A stretch of DNA of 64,000 nt from Pseudarthrobacter equi (GTDB lineage Bacteria > Actinomycetota > Actinomycetes > Actinomycetales > Micrococcaceae): contig NZ_LT629779.1 of the NCBI RefSeq assembly GCF_900105535.1, positions 1,178,001 to 1,242,000 on the forward strand, in the 5' to 3' direction. The stretch's first letter is position 1. Each line of letters opens with the position of its first letter. Position numbers and translations under genes: made by a program. Below are positions 9,045 through 16,912 of the stretch, one piece after another. Under the pieces are notes generated by a model, which was not told the origin of the DNA, ran no database searches, and worked only from the letters and a program-made list of their open reading frames with translations.

Positions 9045-9122
9045 GTCCGAATAGCCACGCCGTTCGTCCCAGGCTGCATGGCGGCGTGGGGCCGGTGAGG
9101 ATTTTGGACCATGGAAAAAGGG

Positions 9123-9198
9123 GTGGGAGCCGGCGGCGGCTGGAGGAGGCACCGCACTCGCGGACAGTGCCATCGCCGCCGACTCCACGCATCACGCT
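9123..9198. repeat. Interspersed palindromic repeat, copy A
   Basis: Outer arms GGAGCCGGCGGCG and CGCCGCCGACTCC pair with one mismatch. The inside carries GGCTGGAGGAGG and an inner GGCAC/GTGCC pairing. Related to copies at 9290-9360, 24265-24318 and 24665-24722. It ends with a short ATCACGCTA-like tail shared with copy B. Confidence 0.65.
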
Positions 9199-9233
9199 AG
9201 GTCCGAGACCTGAACGAAACCCGGGTGAAAACT

Positions 9234-9288
9234 GCATCTTTCCGCAAAGCTGCCGTGCACCTTCGGTGCAGACGGCTTCGAAAGATGG
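9234..9288. repeat. Long nested hairpin between two repeat copies
   Basis: Outer arms CATCTTTC and GAAAGATG pair perfectly, an inner stem TGCACC/GGTGCA closes on a TTC loop, and GCCG/CGGC pairings lie between. There is no U-run, so it is not a typical intrinsic terminator for ndh. Confidence 0.5.
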
Positions 9289-9289
9289 T

Positions 9290-9360
9290 GCGGGCCGGCG
9301 ACGGCTGGGGGAGGTGCTGGTCTCCATCAAGCACCATCGCCGCCGGCTCCGCTCACCACG
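9290..9360. repeat. Interspersed palindromic repeat, copy B
   Basis: GGGCCGGCGACGGCTGGGG on the left faces CGCCGCCGGCTCC on the right, with an inner perfect GGTGCT/AGCACC pair. Same architecture as copy A, and the same CACGCTA tail. Confidence 0.65.
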
Positions 9361-9591
9361 CTATGGCCTCAGCAGCCGCGGCGCCTGAGTAACCGGTACG
9401 TGTTTTCGCGAACCCCGCTACGTGTGCTGCCCCCGGGCTCTGACCTGGCCGGAGGATAGGCTAAGTCGCATGATGTTGGGGGACTCACGGAAGCAGGCCG
9501 CGGTGCCGCGAATATCGACCCAGCACGCAGTCCGGTCAGGGTGTGACTTGCGGTGCGTCCAGGCTGCCCCGGGTGGCCGCGTGACGGCGCA

Positions 9592-10128
9592 ATGAAGAAC
9601 TGGGTTCGGCAGCATCCGTATTTGGCACTTGCGGCCGGCTACGTCGTCTTTTTCTTCATCGCCGGTGCCATCTGGTGGGTTTTTAACCCGGGGGATTTGG
9701 CCGACGCCGCCGTCCACGCCGCCATGAACACGCTGGTCTACTGGCTTCTGGCGCTGTTCCAAATACGCAACCTGCGGAAAACCAGCGCACGCCTCAAAGA
9801 ACATGGCCAGCTCAGGGCCTATATCCGCTATCCGGAGTCCCGCCCCGGTTCCCTCAGCGGTATTTGGAACCAGGGGATTGTGACGCCCGCTGCCGGATCA
9901 ATTCAGTTTCAGCCAGCGGTCTACGACAACCTTGAAGCGTCCGGGCGGGCCACCACACTCACTGTGGAAAAAGTGCTTCCGCAACGGTGGAAGGTCACCG
10001 GCAAGGACCGCAAATACATCGGATCGTTCGGGATGTACGCAGTGACCGCCCTGACAGATCACGGCAAAGTGGAGATAGCGGCGGGCCCTGAGTCGTTAGA
10101 CCGTCTCGCCGAGGCCCTTGAGGGCTGA
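9592..10128 (+). CDS. Membrane-anchored protein of unknown function
   Basis: A 178-residue protein with two N-terminal hydrophobic segments (YLALAAGYVVFFFIAGAIWW and AMNTLVYWLLALFQI), a basic turn, and a cytoplasmic C-terminal domain of about 110 residues rich in beta strands (GSIQFQPAVYDNL, ATTLTVEKVL, GMYAVTALTDHGKVEIAAGP). The soluble part reads like a small PH-like beta domain, as in several actinobacterial membrane proteins, but no named family was assigned. The start is the ATG just before MKNWVRQHPY. It is the last chromosomal gene before the integrated element. Confidence 0.6.
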   Translation: MKNWVRQHPYLALAAGYVVFFFIAGAIWWVFNPGDLADAAVHAAMNTLVYWLLALFQIRNLRKTSARLKEHGQLRAYIRYPESRPGSLSGIWNQGIVTPAAGSIQFQPAVYDNLEASGRATTLTVEKVLPQRWKVTGKDRKYIGSFGMYAVTALTDHGKVEIAAGPESLDRLAEALEG

Positions 10129-10218
10129 AGGGCGTCGAAGCCTAAACCGGTCGGGGCAGCCGACGTTGCGGGGAGGAGCGCCATCGTCAGCGTTCCGAAG
10201 ATGGGCTTAACCAGCGAA

Positions 10219-10259
10219 AAACCCCCCACAGCCCTCCAACGAGGGGCAATAGGGGGTTT
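10219..10259 (-). terminator. Original terminator of the tRNA-Thr gene, left outside the element
   Basis: Arms AAACCCCC and GGGGGTTT with an inner GCCCTC/GAGGGGC stem; on the minus strand it is followed by TTTTTCGC. It lies on the chromosome side of attL, so it is most likely the terminator the tRNA had before insertion. Confidence 0.7.
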
Positions 10260-10260
10260 A

Positions 10261-10311
10261 TCCCGAGCTTCCTATCAGAATCGAACTGATGACCTTTTCA
10301 TTACGAGTGAA
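10261..10311 (-). repeat. attL: 51-bp direct repeat of the tRNA-Thr 3' part
   Basis: The 51 bases are identical to those at the right end that include the anticodon arm, T arm and acceptor 3' strand of tRNA-Thr(CGT). The 5' half of the tRNA is missing here, so this copy is not a gene but the displaced chromosomal 3' end. Confidence 0.9.
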
Positions 10312-10350
10312 CACCTTTCTCCTTGTGTGACTACGGAGACGGGCCGTCCC

Positions 10351-10369
10351 GGTGACGAAAAAGTGACGA
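10351..10369. promoter_or_regulatory. Putative integrase arm site, left end
   Basis: GGTGACGAAAAAGTGACGA, repeated with one change near the other end of the element. It sits directly after the integrase stop, about 40 bases from the attL core. Confidence 0.55.
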
Positions 10370-11515
10370 TTACTCCCAGCCCAGCCTCTCCAGGGCTGCG
10401 TTCAGCCGTCCGGCACTGTCGTGGAGGTCGTGGTCGAACAAGCCGGCGTAAGTGTCCAGGGTCATGGTGGCGCTGGCGTGCCCAGCAATCCGCTGGACCA
10501 CTTTGATGTTGGCGCCGGAGCTGATCGCCAGGCTGACCGCAGTGTGCCGGAGATCGTGGAAAGTGGGGCGTGGAAAATTGGTCATAGTTGCCTTCAACCT
10601 ACCGATGGCCGGGGAGTAGTGGCGACGGGTCCAGGTGCTGTTCCGGAGCACTGATTTCCGTGCTCCACCGAATATCCTCGCTCCAGGGCTTTCAGCGGCC
10701 GACGCGACCTTGAGGCGCTCTGCCACCAGCGCCGGCAGCGGGACAACCCTGCTTTCGCCACCTTTTGTTGGGCCGAGAACAAGCCGCCCTCCGATCTCCG
10801 AAAAGGCCTTCCTTACCGTCATGGCGGGTTTGTCGACTAGGTCAAGATCCTCATATGTGAGTGCAGTGATTTCACCCCAGCGGAGACCGCAGGTTCCTGC
10901 CACCATCACGAAGAGCTCGAACTCGTCGCATGCCTTGGCGAGCGCCATAAGCTGGGGCATTGTCAGGTAAACGTGCTCCCGCTCTTTGACCCTTGCGGGA
11001 ACATAATCGGTTTGACCAAGGGGATCCTTGGTGGGATTCGTGGCCAGCAGCCGCTTCTTGACCGCATGTCCCATCAAACGGCCGAAGTACAGGCCCACTT
11101 CACGACGGGTAGTCACTCCGGCGGGGCCGCCGTCCCGTCCCTTCAGCGTCGTGATCCAGGCGGCAACGTCGTCGTACCTGACCTTGCCAATCGGTGTGTG
11201 TCCCCAGCGAGGGGCGACATAGTTCTCGTAGCAGCGCTCGTAGTTATCGATCGTCTTAGGGCTTGCCGGCTTGCGGCCGTTGGCGCCCAAGGTGGCGACT
11301 CGCTCGATCCAATCTTCGTAGAGCTGCTCAACGGTAACTTTGGCGGCTGCGCGGGGGTCGATGTAGGTTCCACTTTGAACGGACCGAACCGTTGCATGCC
11401 AGAAGTCTTCGGCTTCCCGTTTCGTGGAAAAACGTTTGCGGCGGCGGACGTTGTCGGCAGTCGTCCAGTCGACCTCCCAGCGCTTGACTCCGCTGGAGAG
11501 CTTATTAATGGCCAT
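10370..11515 (-). CDS. Tyrosine site-specific integrase
   Basis: A 381-residue tyrosine recombinase. An N-terminal AP2-like arm-binding domain (WEVDWTTADNVRRRKRFST), a SAM-like core-binding domain (about 60-165) and a C-terminal catalytic domain are present. Catalytic residues are visible: Arg in CGLRWGEITAL, His-x-x-Arg in FHDLRHTAVS, His in IAGHASATM and the nucleophile Tyr in TLDTYAG. This is the phage/ICE integrase type that uses tRNA 3' ends. It is encoded at the element's left edge pointing toward attL, overlaps the upstream minus-strand gene by 11 bases, and has a good ribosome site (GGAAGGAGAAG). It should carry out integration and, with the small helix-turn-helix protein nearby, excision. 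Confidence 0.95.
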   Translation of the reverse strand: MAINKLSSGVKRWEVDWTTADNVRRRKRFSTKREAEDFWHATVRSVQSGTYIDPRAAAKVTVEQLYEDWIERVATLGANGRKPASPKTIDNYERCYENYVAPRWGHTPIGKVRYDDVAAWITTLKGRDGGPAGVTTRREVGLYFGRLMGHAVKKRLLATNPTKDPLGQTDYVPARVKEREHVYLTMPQLMALAKACDEFELFVMVAGTCGLRWGEITALTYEDLDLVDKPAMTVRKAFSEIGGRLVLGPTKGGESRVVPLPALVAERLKVASAAESPGARIFGGARKSVLRNSTWTRRHYSPAIGRLKATMTNFPRPTFHDLRHTAVSLAISSGANIKVVQRIAGHASATMTLDTYAGLFDHDLHDSAGRLNAALERLGWE

Positions 11516-12152
11516 TGGGCTTCTCCTTCCGCGCTCGCATATCCGCCCAGATTTGGTCTCTCGTTTGCAGATAGGCGGGCGCGACTTTCGCCTGGCGGCC
11601 CTTGCCCTCCAAAATGCCCTTAGCCCTCGCCCGGCGCAGCCGGGCGGACCACGTGTCTATGCTTTCGTCGGTCCACTCGGCGAGCCTCTTGATGGGCTCC
11701 ACCGACACTTTCATAAGAGCCACATATGCAGCGGCCACATAGGTGTAATCCCGGTCAGTCTCCACCCGGGAAGGGAAAGGTGCCCATTCGTCCCGGACGC
11801 TGGCAACTGAAAGCTGTTCATGATGTTCACGCATAAGAGCCCGGGCATGAGCCATAGGTATGGATCTCAACAGAGACGTCGTGATACCGCCCTCAAACGA
11901 CTCCTCACTGGGGTTCTCGCTGGTCCCGTACTCGACCTCATCGAACTCGATTGTCAGCTTGTTGGGTTCACGGAAGTCGCCCATCGGGTGGCCTACGTCC
12001 CAGCCGATGCTCACGGCAAATCCGTCCACGATGTATCGCGCCCATAGGACCGTCCACTCCACCTCGCCTTCTTCGTGTCGCACAATGTCCGGGCCGTCCT
12101 TTGGGCCCCGGTACCTCACGTTCGGAGCCAGGCCAGGGAGTTGAATCATCAT
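11505..12152 (-). CDS. Unknown protein coupled to the integrase
   Basis: A protein of 214-215 residues, read from one of two adjacent ATGs. The N-terminal two thirds contain mixed strands (NVRYRGPKDGPDIVRHEE, WTVLWARYIVDGFAVSIG). The C-terminal third is basic and helical (ESIDTWSARLRRARAKGILE, then AKVAPAYLQTRDQIW) and resembles a DNA-binding helix-turn-helix seen in proteins encoded before actinobacterial integrases. It overlaps the integrase start, so the two are translated together. A longer frame runs through the operator region upstream and is not used. A role in regulating or assisting recombination is inferred from position only. Confidence 0.6.
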   Translation of the reverse strand: MMIQLPGLAPNVRYRGPKDGPDIVRHEEGEVEWTVLWARYIVDGFAVSIGWDVGHPMGDFREPNKLTIEFDEVEYGTSENPSEESFEGGITTSLLRSIPMAHARALMREHHEQLSVASVRDEWAPFPSRVETDRDYTYVAAAYVALMKVSVEPIKRLAEWTDESIDTWSARLRRARAKGILEGKGRQAKVAPAYLQTRDQIWADMRARKEKPNGH

Positions 12153-12176
12153 GCCGACAACGTTAACACATTTCGC

Positions 12177-12254
12177 TTGCCAAGAACATAGTGCTTGACA
12201 CGTTGTGATTGGCAGGTATTCTGGATTTCGCTGCCAACACATAATGCTTGGCAG
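12177..12254. promoter_or_regulatory. Two operator-like repeats between divergent early genes
   Basis: Two direct repeats of the form GCCAAnACATAnTGCTTG lie at 12179-12197 and 12233-12250. The second is also an inverted repeat (CTGCCAA/TTGGCAG), and a further TTGGCAG occurs between them. They probably bind a repressor that sets the integrase/excisionase switch. Confidence 0.55.
12195..12222 (+). promoter_or_regulatory. Putative promoter for the excisionase-like gene
   Basis: TTGACA at the -35 position, 16 bases, then TATTCT. The -35 box overlaps the first operator repeat. Confidence 0.45.
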
Positions 12255-12285
12255 GCTAAGTGTGTTGACTTTGATAAGGACTCCA

Positions 12286-12507
12286 TTGGACAAAAACCTG
12301 AACACCCACGACGCTCAGCCTGGGGAGGTCGCCGCGTCCCTGTACCTGACGCGGAAGCAGACCGCGGCGTACCTGAACGTCTCCGAAAAGTGGTTGGCCC
12401 AGTCCGGCCGGGCGGTTGGGCCCCGCTTCCACAAGTTCGGTTCGCAGTGTCGCTACCTGCGTTCCGACGTCGTCAGCTGGGCCCGCCAGCAGCGGGCGAC
12501 GAGGTAA
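12286..12507 (+). CDS. Excisionase-like helix-turn-helix protein
   Basis: A 73-residue protein with a MerR/AlpA-type winged helix (LTRKQTAAYLNVSEKWLA, then a loop ending in a strand with YLRSDVVSWARQQ). This is the HTH_17 type found in excisionases and recombination directionality factors. The TTG start is chosen because AAGGA lies six bases ahead, whereas upstream candidates run through the operators. It is transcribed away from the integrase. The usual Xis position and size support a role in excision, but a regulator is equally possible from sequence. Confidence 0.7.
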   Translation: MDKNLNTHDAQPGEVAASLYLTRKQTAAYLNVSEKWLAQSGRAVGPRFHKFGSQCRYLRSDVVSWARQQRATR

Positions 12508-12736
12508 CTTTTCGAGAGCCGCGTTTGACGCCGATTCGCCACGAACAGCGAGTCGCTACCGCTCGCCTGAATGATGACGCCATAGCCCGGTCGCAATATT
12601 GAGGGCCAGCCGCCGACCGAATTGTTCGGCCATCGGTCCGGGAGCGGCGCATCCCGAAGAGCATCTCACTTTCAACCGACAAGGCACCTAACAACTTTGT
12701 TGTGCCCCTTTGACCCCCAACAGATGGAGGCAGCTA

Positions 12737-13093
12737 ATGACCCATTCGACCGAACCGCTGACGTCCGACGAGCACAGCGACAGCAAGTCCGCGTTGGAGG
12801 CGCGGAACCCATTTTTGGACTGTTGGCTCGAAGCCATTGCCAGCGACACCAGCCTCCCGCCTGAGGCGCTCGCGGTGGCGAAGGTGATGGCCCTTTCAGT
12901 TGGCATCGGGCGCGCCTCTTTCACGGACTGGCAGCGGATTAATGCCTCGCTTGGCCAGGAGAGGCGGGACCTCAAGTCACTTAAGATCATGTCCGAGCTC
13001 CAGTCGAAGGGGTATATTGACCGCAATTTCTACGACGGCGTCGGCCTCCGCCGGTACGGGTGGACGCTTCTGATTCCGGAGGTAAACCTGTGA
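12737..13093 (+). CDS. Helical protein in the putative replication module
   Basis: A 118-residue protein with a good ribosome site (GGAGG) before ATG. It has an acidic N-terminus, then helices (NPFLDCWLEAIASD, PPEALAVAKVMALSVGIGR) and an HTH-like segment (SFTDWQRINASLGQERRDLK, then LQSKGYIDRN) with a final strand, the look of a winged-helix domain. It ends four bases into the next gene (GTGA overlap), so the two form a unit. No family assigned; the neighbour and the downstream iterons suggest replication or its control. Confidence 0.6.
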   Translation: MTHSTEPLTSDEHSDSKSALEARNPFLDCWLEAIASDTSLPPEALAVAKVMALSVGIGRASFTDWQRINASLGQERRDLKSLKIMSELQSKGYIDRNFYDGVGLRRYGWTLLIPEVNL

Positions 13094-13467
13094 TTCTTGT
13101 ACCCGGCCTGCCAGCCATGCCCCTGCAATATGCCAAAGCCATCAGGGACTCAGACCTCCCCACGGGAGCACGGGCTGTCTGCTGGGCGCTGGCCGCTTTC
13201 GCCGCAAATAAAACGGGAGAAGCGTGGCCCAGTCTTAAGAAGCTCGCCAAGGCCACGGACCTGACCCGAGCTGTCATCTCAAAGCACACGATTTTGGCGG
13301 AAGAGAAGGGCTTCCTCTGCAAGAAGCGCCGCTTCAACGGTTCTATCCTCTACACGATCACCATCCCGATCACGGACGACATGGTCATCGATATGGATGC
13401 GGATGCCTCTCCATATTTGGAGAATTCTGTGCCTCCCGGCGACCTGGACACGAATAGCAACCGATGA
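13090..13467 (+). CDS. Winged-helix protein, possible replication initiator
   Basis: A 125-residue protein from a GTG that overlaps the previous stop, with GGAGG seven bases upstream. The domain (LPTGARAVCWALAAFAANKT, then AWPSLKKLAKATDLTRAVIS, then a strand-rich wing) is the helix-turn-helix_36 type common in plasmid and phage replication initiators and DnaD-like proteins. It lacks the extra domains of a full Rep protein. The repeats just downstream (hairpin, AACTACC units, an 18-bp duplicated motif) fit binding sites for such a protein. Replication function is inferred. Confidence 0.6.
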   Translation: MILVPGLPAMPLQYAKAIRDSDLPTGARAVCWALAAFAANKTGEAWPSLKKLAKATDLTRAVISKHTILAEEKGFLCKKRRFNGSILYTITIPITDDMVIDMDADASPYLENSVPPGDLDTNSNR

Positions 13468-13538
13468 CCGCGTAGGCCGGGCTCAAGAAACGCCAGGGGA
13501 AGCTACCTCACAAAAGGGTGGTCACACACGCACAAAAA

Positions 13539-13581
13539 CTCGGGAGGGGTACTGCCGCATACTGCGGGTACCCCTCCCGAG
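13539..13581. repeat. Strong hairpin with 13-bp perfect stem
   Basis: Arms CTCGGGAGGGGTA and TACCCCTCCCGAG, with an inner CCGCA/TGCGG pairing. It follows the winged-helix gene by about 70 bases. It could be a terminator or part of an origin; the bases after it are only weakly T-rich. Confidence 0.65.
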
Positions 13582-13619
13582 GATTTCCCTCCACGAGGCC
13601 CCACGAAAACCCAGTCCCT

Positions 13620-13699
13620 AACTACCTCACCGTTAACTACCCAGGTAGAACGACCTTAAGGAGTTCTACCTCAACGGAACTACCCCATTAACAACTACC
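13620..13699. repeat. Iteron-like AACTACC repeats around an inverted repeat
   Basis: AACTACC starts at 13620, 13635, 13678 and 13693, with 15-base spacing within each pair. Between the pairs lies a perfect inverted repeat GGTAGAAC/GTTCTACC, whose right arm adds TTCTACC on the same spacing. This even phasing is typical of protein-binding iterons at plasmid origins. Confidence 0.55.
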
Positions 13700-13731
13700 T
13701 CAGGATCACTGCTCCAGGACCATGCCAGTAA

Positions 13732-13798
13732 GGCAGGTGCCATCCGGATAACAGTGGTACCGACAATGGCACTGCCTTAGGGCAGGTGCCATCCGGAT
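13732..13798. repeat. 18-bp direct repeat beside the iterons
   Basis: GGCAGGTGCCATCCGGAT occurs twice, 49 bases apart. The second copy also pairs with an ATGGCACTGCC stretch ahead of it, forming a hairpin. A small perfect GGCGGAGC/GCTCCGCC hairpin lies further down at 13863-13880. Confidence 0.6.
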
Positions 13799-13955
13799 GG
13801 ACCGATCACTGCCTCGTGTGATTCGGCTGTCAAGGAAAGGGGAGCGCAGCGCAGTCCCGAAGGGCGGAGCAAGCTCCGCCTAGCTCTTCGAGCCCTTTGC
13901 GGTGCACGAGCAACCACAACCCCAACACACCTACGCCCAGAATCAGGGGATATCT

Positions 13956-14255
13956 ATGAGCAAAACCAGTTCCGGCGGTCCGTGCGATGCTCCGGAAACG
14001 ATTTGGCAGGCTGGGACATTCGACTCCATAAAACGCCGTTACATGCGCCTGGGTCTGTGCTCCGCCTGCGCCGCCCAGGCGGCCTGGGGTCACCAGCTCG
14101 GCTTCTCCCTCTCCAACCCTCCATGCCAGGAGTGCCAGCCTCTCGTTGACACCTTTCCGGTCAAGAAGCCGAACCGCTGGCATTCCTGGAGCCCGCGCCG
14201 GGGCGCCAGCCTTTCCAAGGGACTCCGCCCGGGAACAGGCCAGGACCAGCCCTAG
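13956..14255 (+). CDS. Small cysteine-rich, probably zinc-binding protein
   Basis: A 99-residue protein with two Cys-x-x-Cys pairs (LCSACAAQ and PCQECQP) about 32 residues apart, plus one early cysteine. This spacing suggests a zinc ribbon or knuckle. The C-terminus is basic and low complexity (KKPNRWHSWSPRRG). An ATG eighteen codons further upstream exists but its coding stretch is His/Gln rich and less likely. Family not recognised. It lies between the iteron region and another winged-helix gene. Confidence 0.55.
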   Translation: MSKTSSGGPCDAPETIWQAGTFDSIKRRYMRLGLCSACAAQAAWGHQLGFSLSNPPCQECQPLVDTFPVKKPNRWHSWSPRRGASLSKGLRPGTGQDQP

Positions 14256-14493
14256 CTGCCGAAATTTCGGCAACGGCGCACTAACCGGCGCCGGGCGGGA
14301 GCTCTGATAGCTGAAAACGTCCATGAGATGGCTGTCAGCGCTTCCCACGGGCATGCAGCCCGCCTTGTCCGACGCACTTACGGCCCGCCCGGATGCTCTC
14401 ATCCCAGGCGCGAGCGGCGTGCATTCGCTCCCCGCCTTGAACCAACATTGCCGGCGCCAGCTATGGCGCGTTACGTCGACTTGGAGTCAACGC

Positions 14494-15024
14494 ATGTCAG
14501 ACACTTCCCTCCCCCCGACATCCACACTTCAACGAGAAATAGAGGCAATCCGTACCCTTCACGAAGCCCGACGCCGGGTGGGGAAGCCAAAGGTTCCATG
14601 CTGGACAGTCGAAGACTATCGCGAGGCAGTTGACCAGTCATCGCTAAAGGTACCGGTGAAAAGGACACTGCAAATCATGGTTGACCACGCAGGCAGTCGG
14701 CAGACGGACGTCGACCGCTTGACAGTTGCGTTACTCACAGGACTGAAAGCCGAGGCGACAGTTACGGAACACTGGAAGAAGGCTCGAGCCGCCGGCCTGC
14801 TGAAAAGTAAGGCCAGGTGGAACAGCAGCTCCATTCACACATTCTTGATCCCTGGAGCTGATTTCCTGTATGACATGGACGGCGTGGATGACGAGCAGTG
14901 GGGGGATCTGCGAAGTGGGTGGCACGTCTGGGCAGCCGGAGAGGTTGCTTGGTGGGAAGGCCTTCAAGCAGGATGCTGGGTTGCGCCTCCTTGGCAGGAT
15001 GGGCGCCTGTTACCGCCGTTTTAA
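14494..15024 (+). CDS. Winged-helix-like protein of the element
   Basis: A 176-residue protein. The central part (VPCWTVEDYREAVDQSSLK, VKRTLQIMVDHAGSRQTDV, then TVTEHWKKARAAGLLKSK and a short hairpin SSSIHTFLIPG) has the same helix-helix-wing layout as the 13090 gene product. The C-terminus is Trp/Gly rich (WHVWAAGEVAWWEGL). The first in-frame ATG lies 57 codons upstream but that stretch overlaps non-conserved Arg/Pro sequence. Likely DNA-binding; a role in element replication or regulation is only inferred. Confidence 0.5.
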   Translation: MSDTSLPPTSTLQREIEAIRTLHEARRRVGKPKVPCWTVEDYREAVDQSSLKVPVKRTLQIMVDHAGSRQTDVDRLTVALLTGLKAEATVTEHWKKARAAGLLKSKARWNSSSIHTFLIPGADFLYDMDGVDDEQWGDLRSGWHVWAAGEVAWWEGLQAGCWVAPPWQDGRLLPPF

Positions 15025-15398
15025 AAACCTCATTCTAAATAAGGCGAGCCATAGCCGGAAGGCTCGTGAGCCTTATGGCGGCAACGGATCAGGGCCCTGC
15101 GCCGGGGTACGCCCTGATGCCATCTTTCCCTTGACCAAAACCGGTAGTGGTAGCGGGGGTGGTCGCTCCGGCGACCACTGCCTTACCGACGACAGACTAG
15201 TAGGCGCCCCAGTTGGGCGCCTTGATAAATCATATTTATTGCTTCCGAACCCGTACGCTACCGAAGTCGCTATGACGGCCGGGCCGGAAGCCAACGTCGA
15301 AGGGGGTGTACCCCCACCCCCAGCCAAGGGCTGCTCTGTAGCTCCGCCGTGCGCCAAGGCGGATAATCGTCTTTGACATCGATCGTAGATATGAGCAG
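15025..15398. other. Gap without a supported gene; two hairpins
   Basis: It contains two short hairpins, GTGGTCGC/GCGACCAC near 15158 and GGCGCCC/GGGCGCC near 15203, the second followed by TTGATAAAT and so possibly a terminator for the upstream gene. No convincing coding frame. Confidence 0.5.
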
Positions 15399-15632
15399 GT
15401 GATCTCTTTGCCGCGGACAATGCTCGATAACGCCATCACAGCACTCAATGCTGTCTACTGGACCACGATGGCGGCGTGGCTGGTAGTCCTCGTTACTGAC
15501 AACGATAGTTTGATCGGTTGGGGCAGTGCAGGGTTTGTGGGCACGGCCCTTGTTACGGTCCTTGGCTGGCACGTGCTTAGATACAGACGAAAGATGCTGC
15601 GACAAAGGGCCCCGTCTAACAAGGAACCCTAA
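15399..15632 (+). CDS. Possible small membrane protein (77 aa)
   Basis: A 77-residue frame from GTG (or 70 residues from the ATG seven codons in) with two hydrophobic segments (YWTTMAAWLVVLVTDND and GSAGFVGTALVTVLGWHVL) and a basic tail. The amphipathic pattern and tail favour a real gene, but the ribosome site is weak and no family is recognised. Confidence 0.4.
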   Translation: MISLPRTMLDNAITALNAVYWTTMAAWLVVLVTDNDSLIGWGSAGFVGTALVTVLGWHVLRYRRKMLRQRAPSNKEP

Positions 15633-16558
15633 AATGCCGGTCTTGCCACGGCGCGTACCCTGCTGGCGCCGGGGAGCGAGTGGAGGCAGCTCAGCGGCTT
15701 TCCGGTCGATCGTTGCTGGTGTCAGTGAAGTACCGGTTGTTCCAGTTGCATGGCAGGAGTTGAGCACGGTCTCGTCCCGGGATGCTGTGGCGCGTGGGAA
15801 AGCTGTCGGCGCGGGGGTTCAGCGCGCCACAGGGCTGCCGTTGCTGAATGGGCGACTGACCACCGACAGAACCCGGCTGCGCGCAAGCCTCGGGCGCATG
15901 TTCCGCTTGGCTAAGGTTGAGCCCGGCCCGAAGCAGTGCATCAAGCCGCTCCGCATTCCCGCACTCATGAACTGACAACTTGGTCTCTGCTGGAGGCGCC
16001 GTGCTGCGACTTCTTGACAGCGCGGCGTCACATGAGGCCAGGAAGCAGCACCCCGATTCCGCAGCGCCCTGTTCTCATGCTCTGCTGTCCATATCAGTGC
16101 GACCCCTAGCTGGAGACGCCCCCTAAAGGTGCAAAGGGTTCAACACTTGGGAGTGCATAGGGAAAGAAGTGGCGCGGTTTGTGTAATGAGCAAGTGAGCC
16201 ACAAAGCGCGCTTGGCACTCGCGCAAGGTGTCGAAGTAGACACATACTCGCATTGCGCGCGCGAAAGACGCGCAGGTGAATCACAAGTCTTCTGTCTGCA
16301 CGCAGGATGCGCGTAATCATGAACAAGTGAACAAACAGGCACAGAAGAGGTAGCTATTGGCAAGCACGAGAGTACACGCGGCTTGACCTGAAGGGGCCAG
16401 CGGTGACACCTCCGAACTGGGCGTCGAGCAATCGCATTTTAACCCTTCGCCACAAACCAGGCTTGGGGGGAGCTTTGGAACTTGACAAGCCGATCGCGCT
16501 TTCATCGTGTTACAGTCTCCCGAAACTGTTCAGCTTTACTTTTAGGAGAGACGTACCC
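15633..16558. other. Long stretch with no supported gene
   Basis: Overlapping frames of 95-113 codons exist on both strands between 15634 and 15978, but neither looks like a structured protein. Downstream of about 16000 nothing coding is seen. The composition drops in GC toward the secretion operon. It may hold remnants of an older insertion. Confidence 0.45.
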
Positions 16559-16720
16559 ATGGATGTAGGGATGCTTGTGGGCATACTTTGGATTTTCGGT
16601 CAAATCCTTATTGTTGCATTTGTAGCTTATCTAGTCATACGACTCGCAGTTACGCATGCACTGCGTGCGCACGATAGGCGCCGAGCAGACGTGAATGAAC
16701 AAGCGCCATCTCATTTGTGA
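16559..16720 (+). CDS. Single-span small membrane protein (53 aa)
   Basis: A 53-residue protein with one long hydrophobic segment (LVGILWIFGQILIVAFVAYL), then a basic stretch (RLAVTHALRAHDRRR). The ribosome site TTAGGAGAG is ten bases ahead of the ATG, which supports a real gene despite the size. No known family; the layout is like many small actinobacterial membrane proteins. It lies just upstream of the secretion operon but is separated from it by about 190 bases with a separate promoter. Confidence 0.55.
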   Translation: MDVGMLVGILWIFGQILIVAFVAYLVIRLAVTHALRAHDRRRADVNEQAPSHL

Positions 16721-16833
16721 CTTGACATATCGCTCATCTGCGCTCTAGAGAAGGATCGATTGATGGCGTTGACCGACTGCGCTTGCAGTTAGTTGACATT
16801 GCCGTCAACTCGAGCCGGAAGCTGTAAAACAAA

Positions 16834-16862
16834 TTGACGAAACTTGCAAAGTTTGAAATACT
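16834..16862 (+). promoter_or_regulatory. Putative promoter of the secretion operon
   Basis: TTGACG, a 17-base spacer, then AATACT, in an AT-rich stretch 50 bases ahead of the first gene, which has a GGGGGGG run as ribosome site. Confidence 0.5.
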
Positions 16863-16912
16863 CCCTTTGACTCGTCAGATTGCGAGTTCTAACTAAATAA
16901 AAAGGGGGGGAT

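Larger units (their letters stand above)
9045..9591. other. Non-coding region with repeats, no gene seen
   Basis: No open frame here looks coding. The region holds two copies of an interspersed palindromic repeat flanking a long nested hairpin, listed separately. Confidence 0.7.

Noticed and set aside
10261..10311. Possible second tRNA-Thr at the left end
   Set aside because: Only the 3' part is present; the D arm and the 5' acceptor strand are absent, so it is attL.
13500..13800. CRISPR array
   Set aside because: Repeats are short, few and not separated by unique equal spacers; iterons fit better. No cas genes are in the window.
15634..15978. Opposed frames of 95-113 codons
   Set aside because: Neither shows a protein-like pattern or a ribosome site; kept as a gap.
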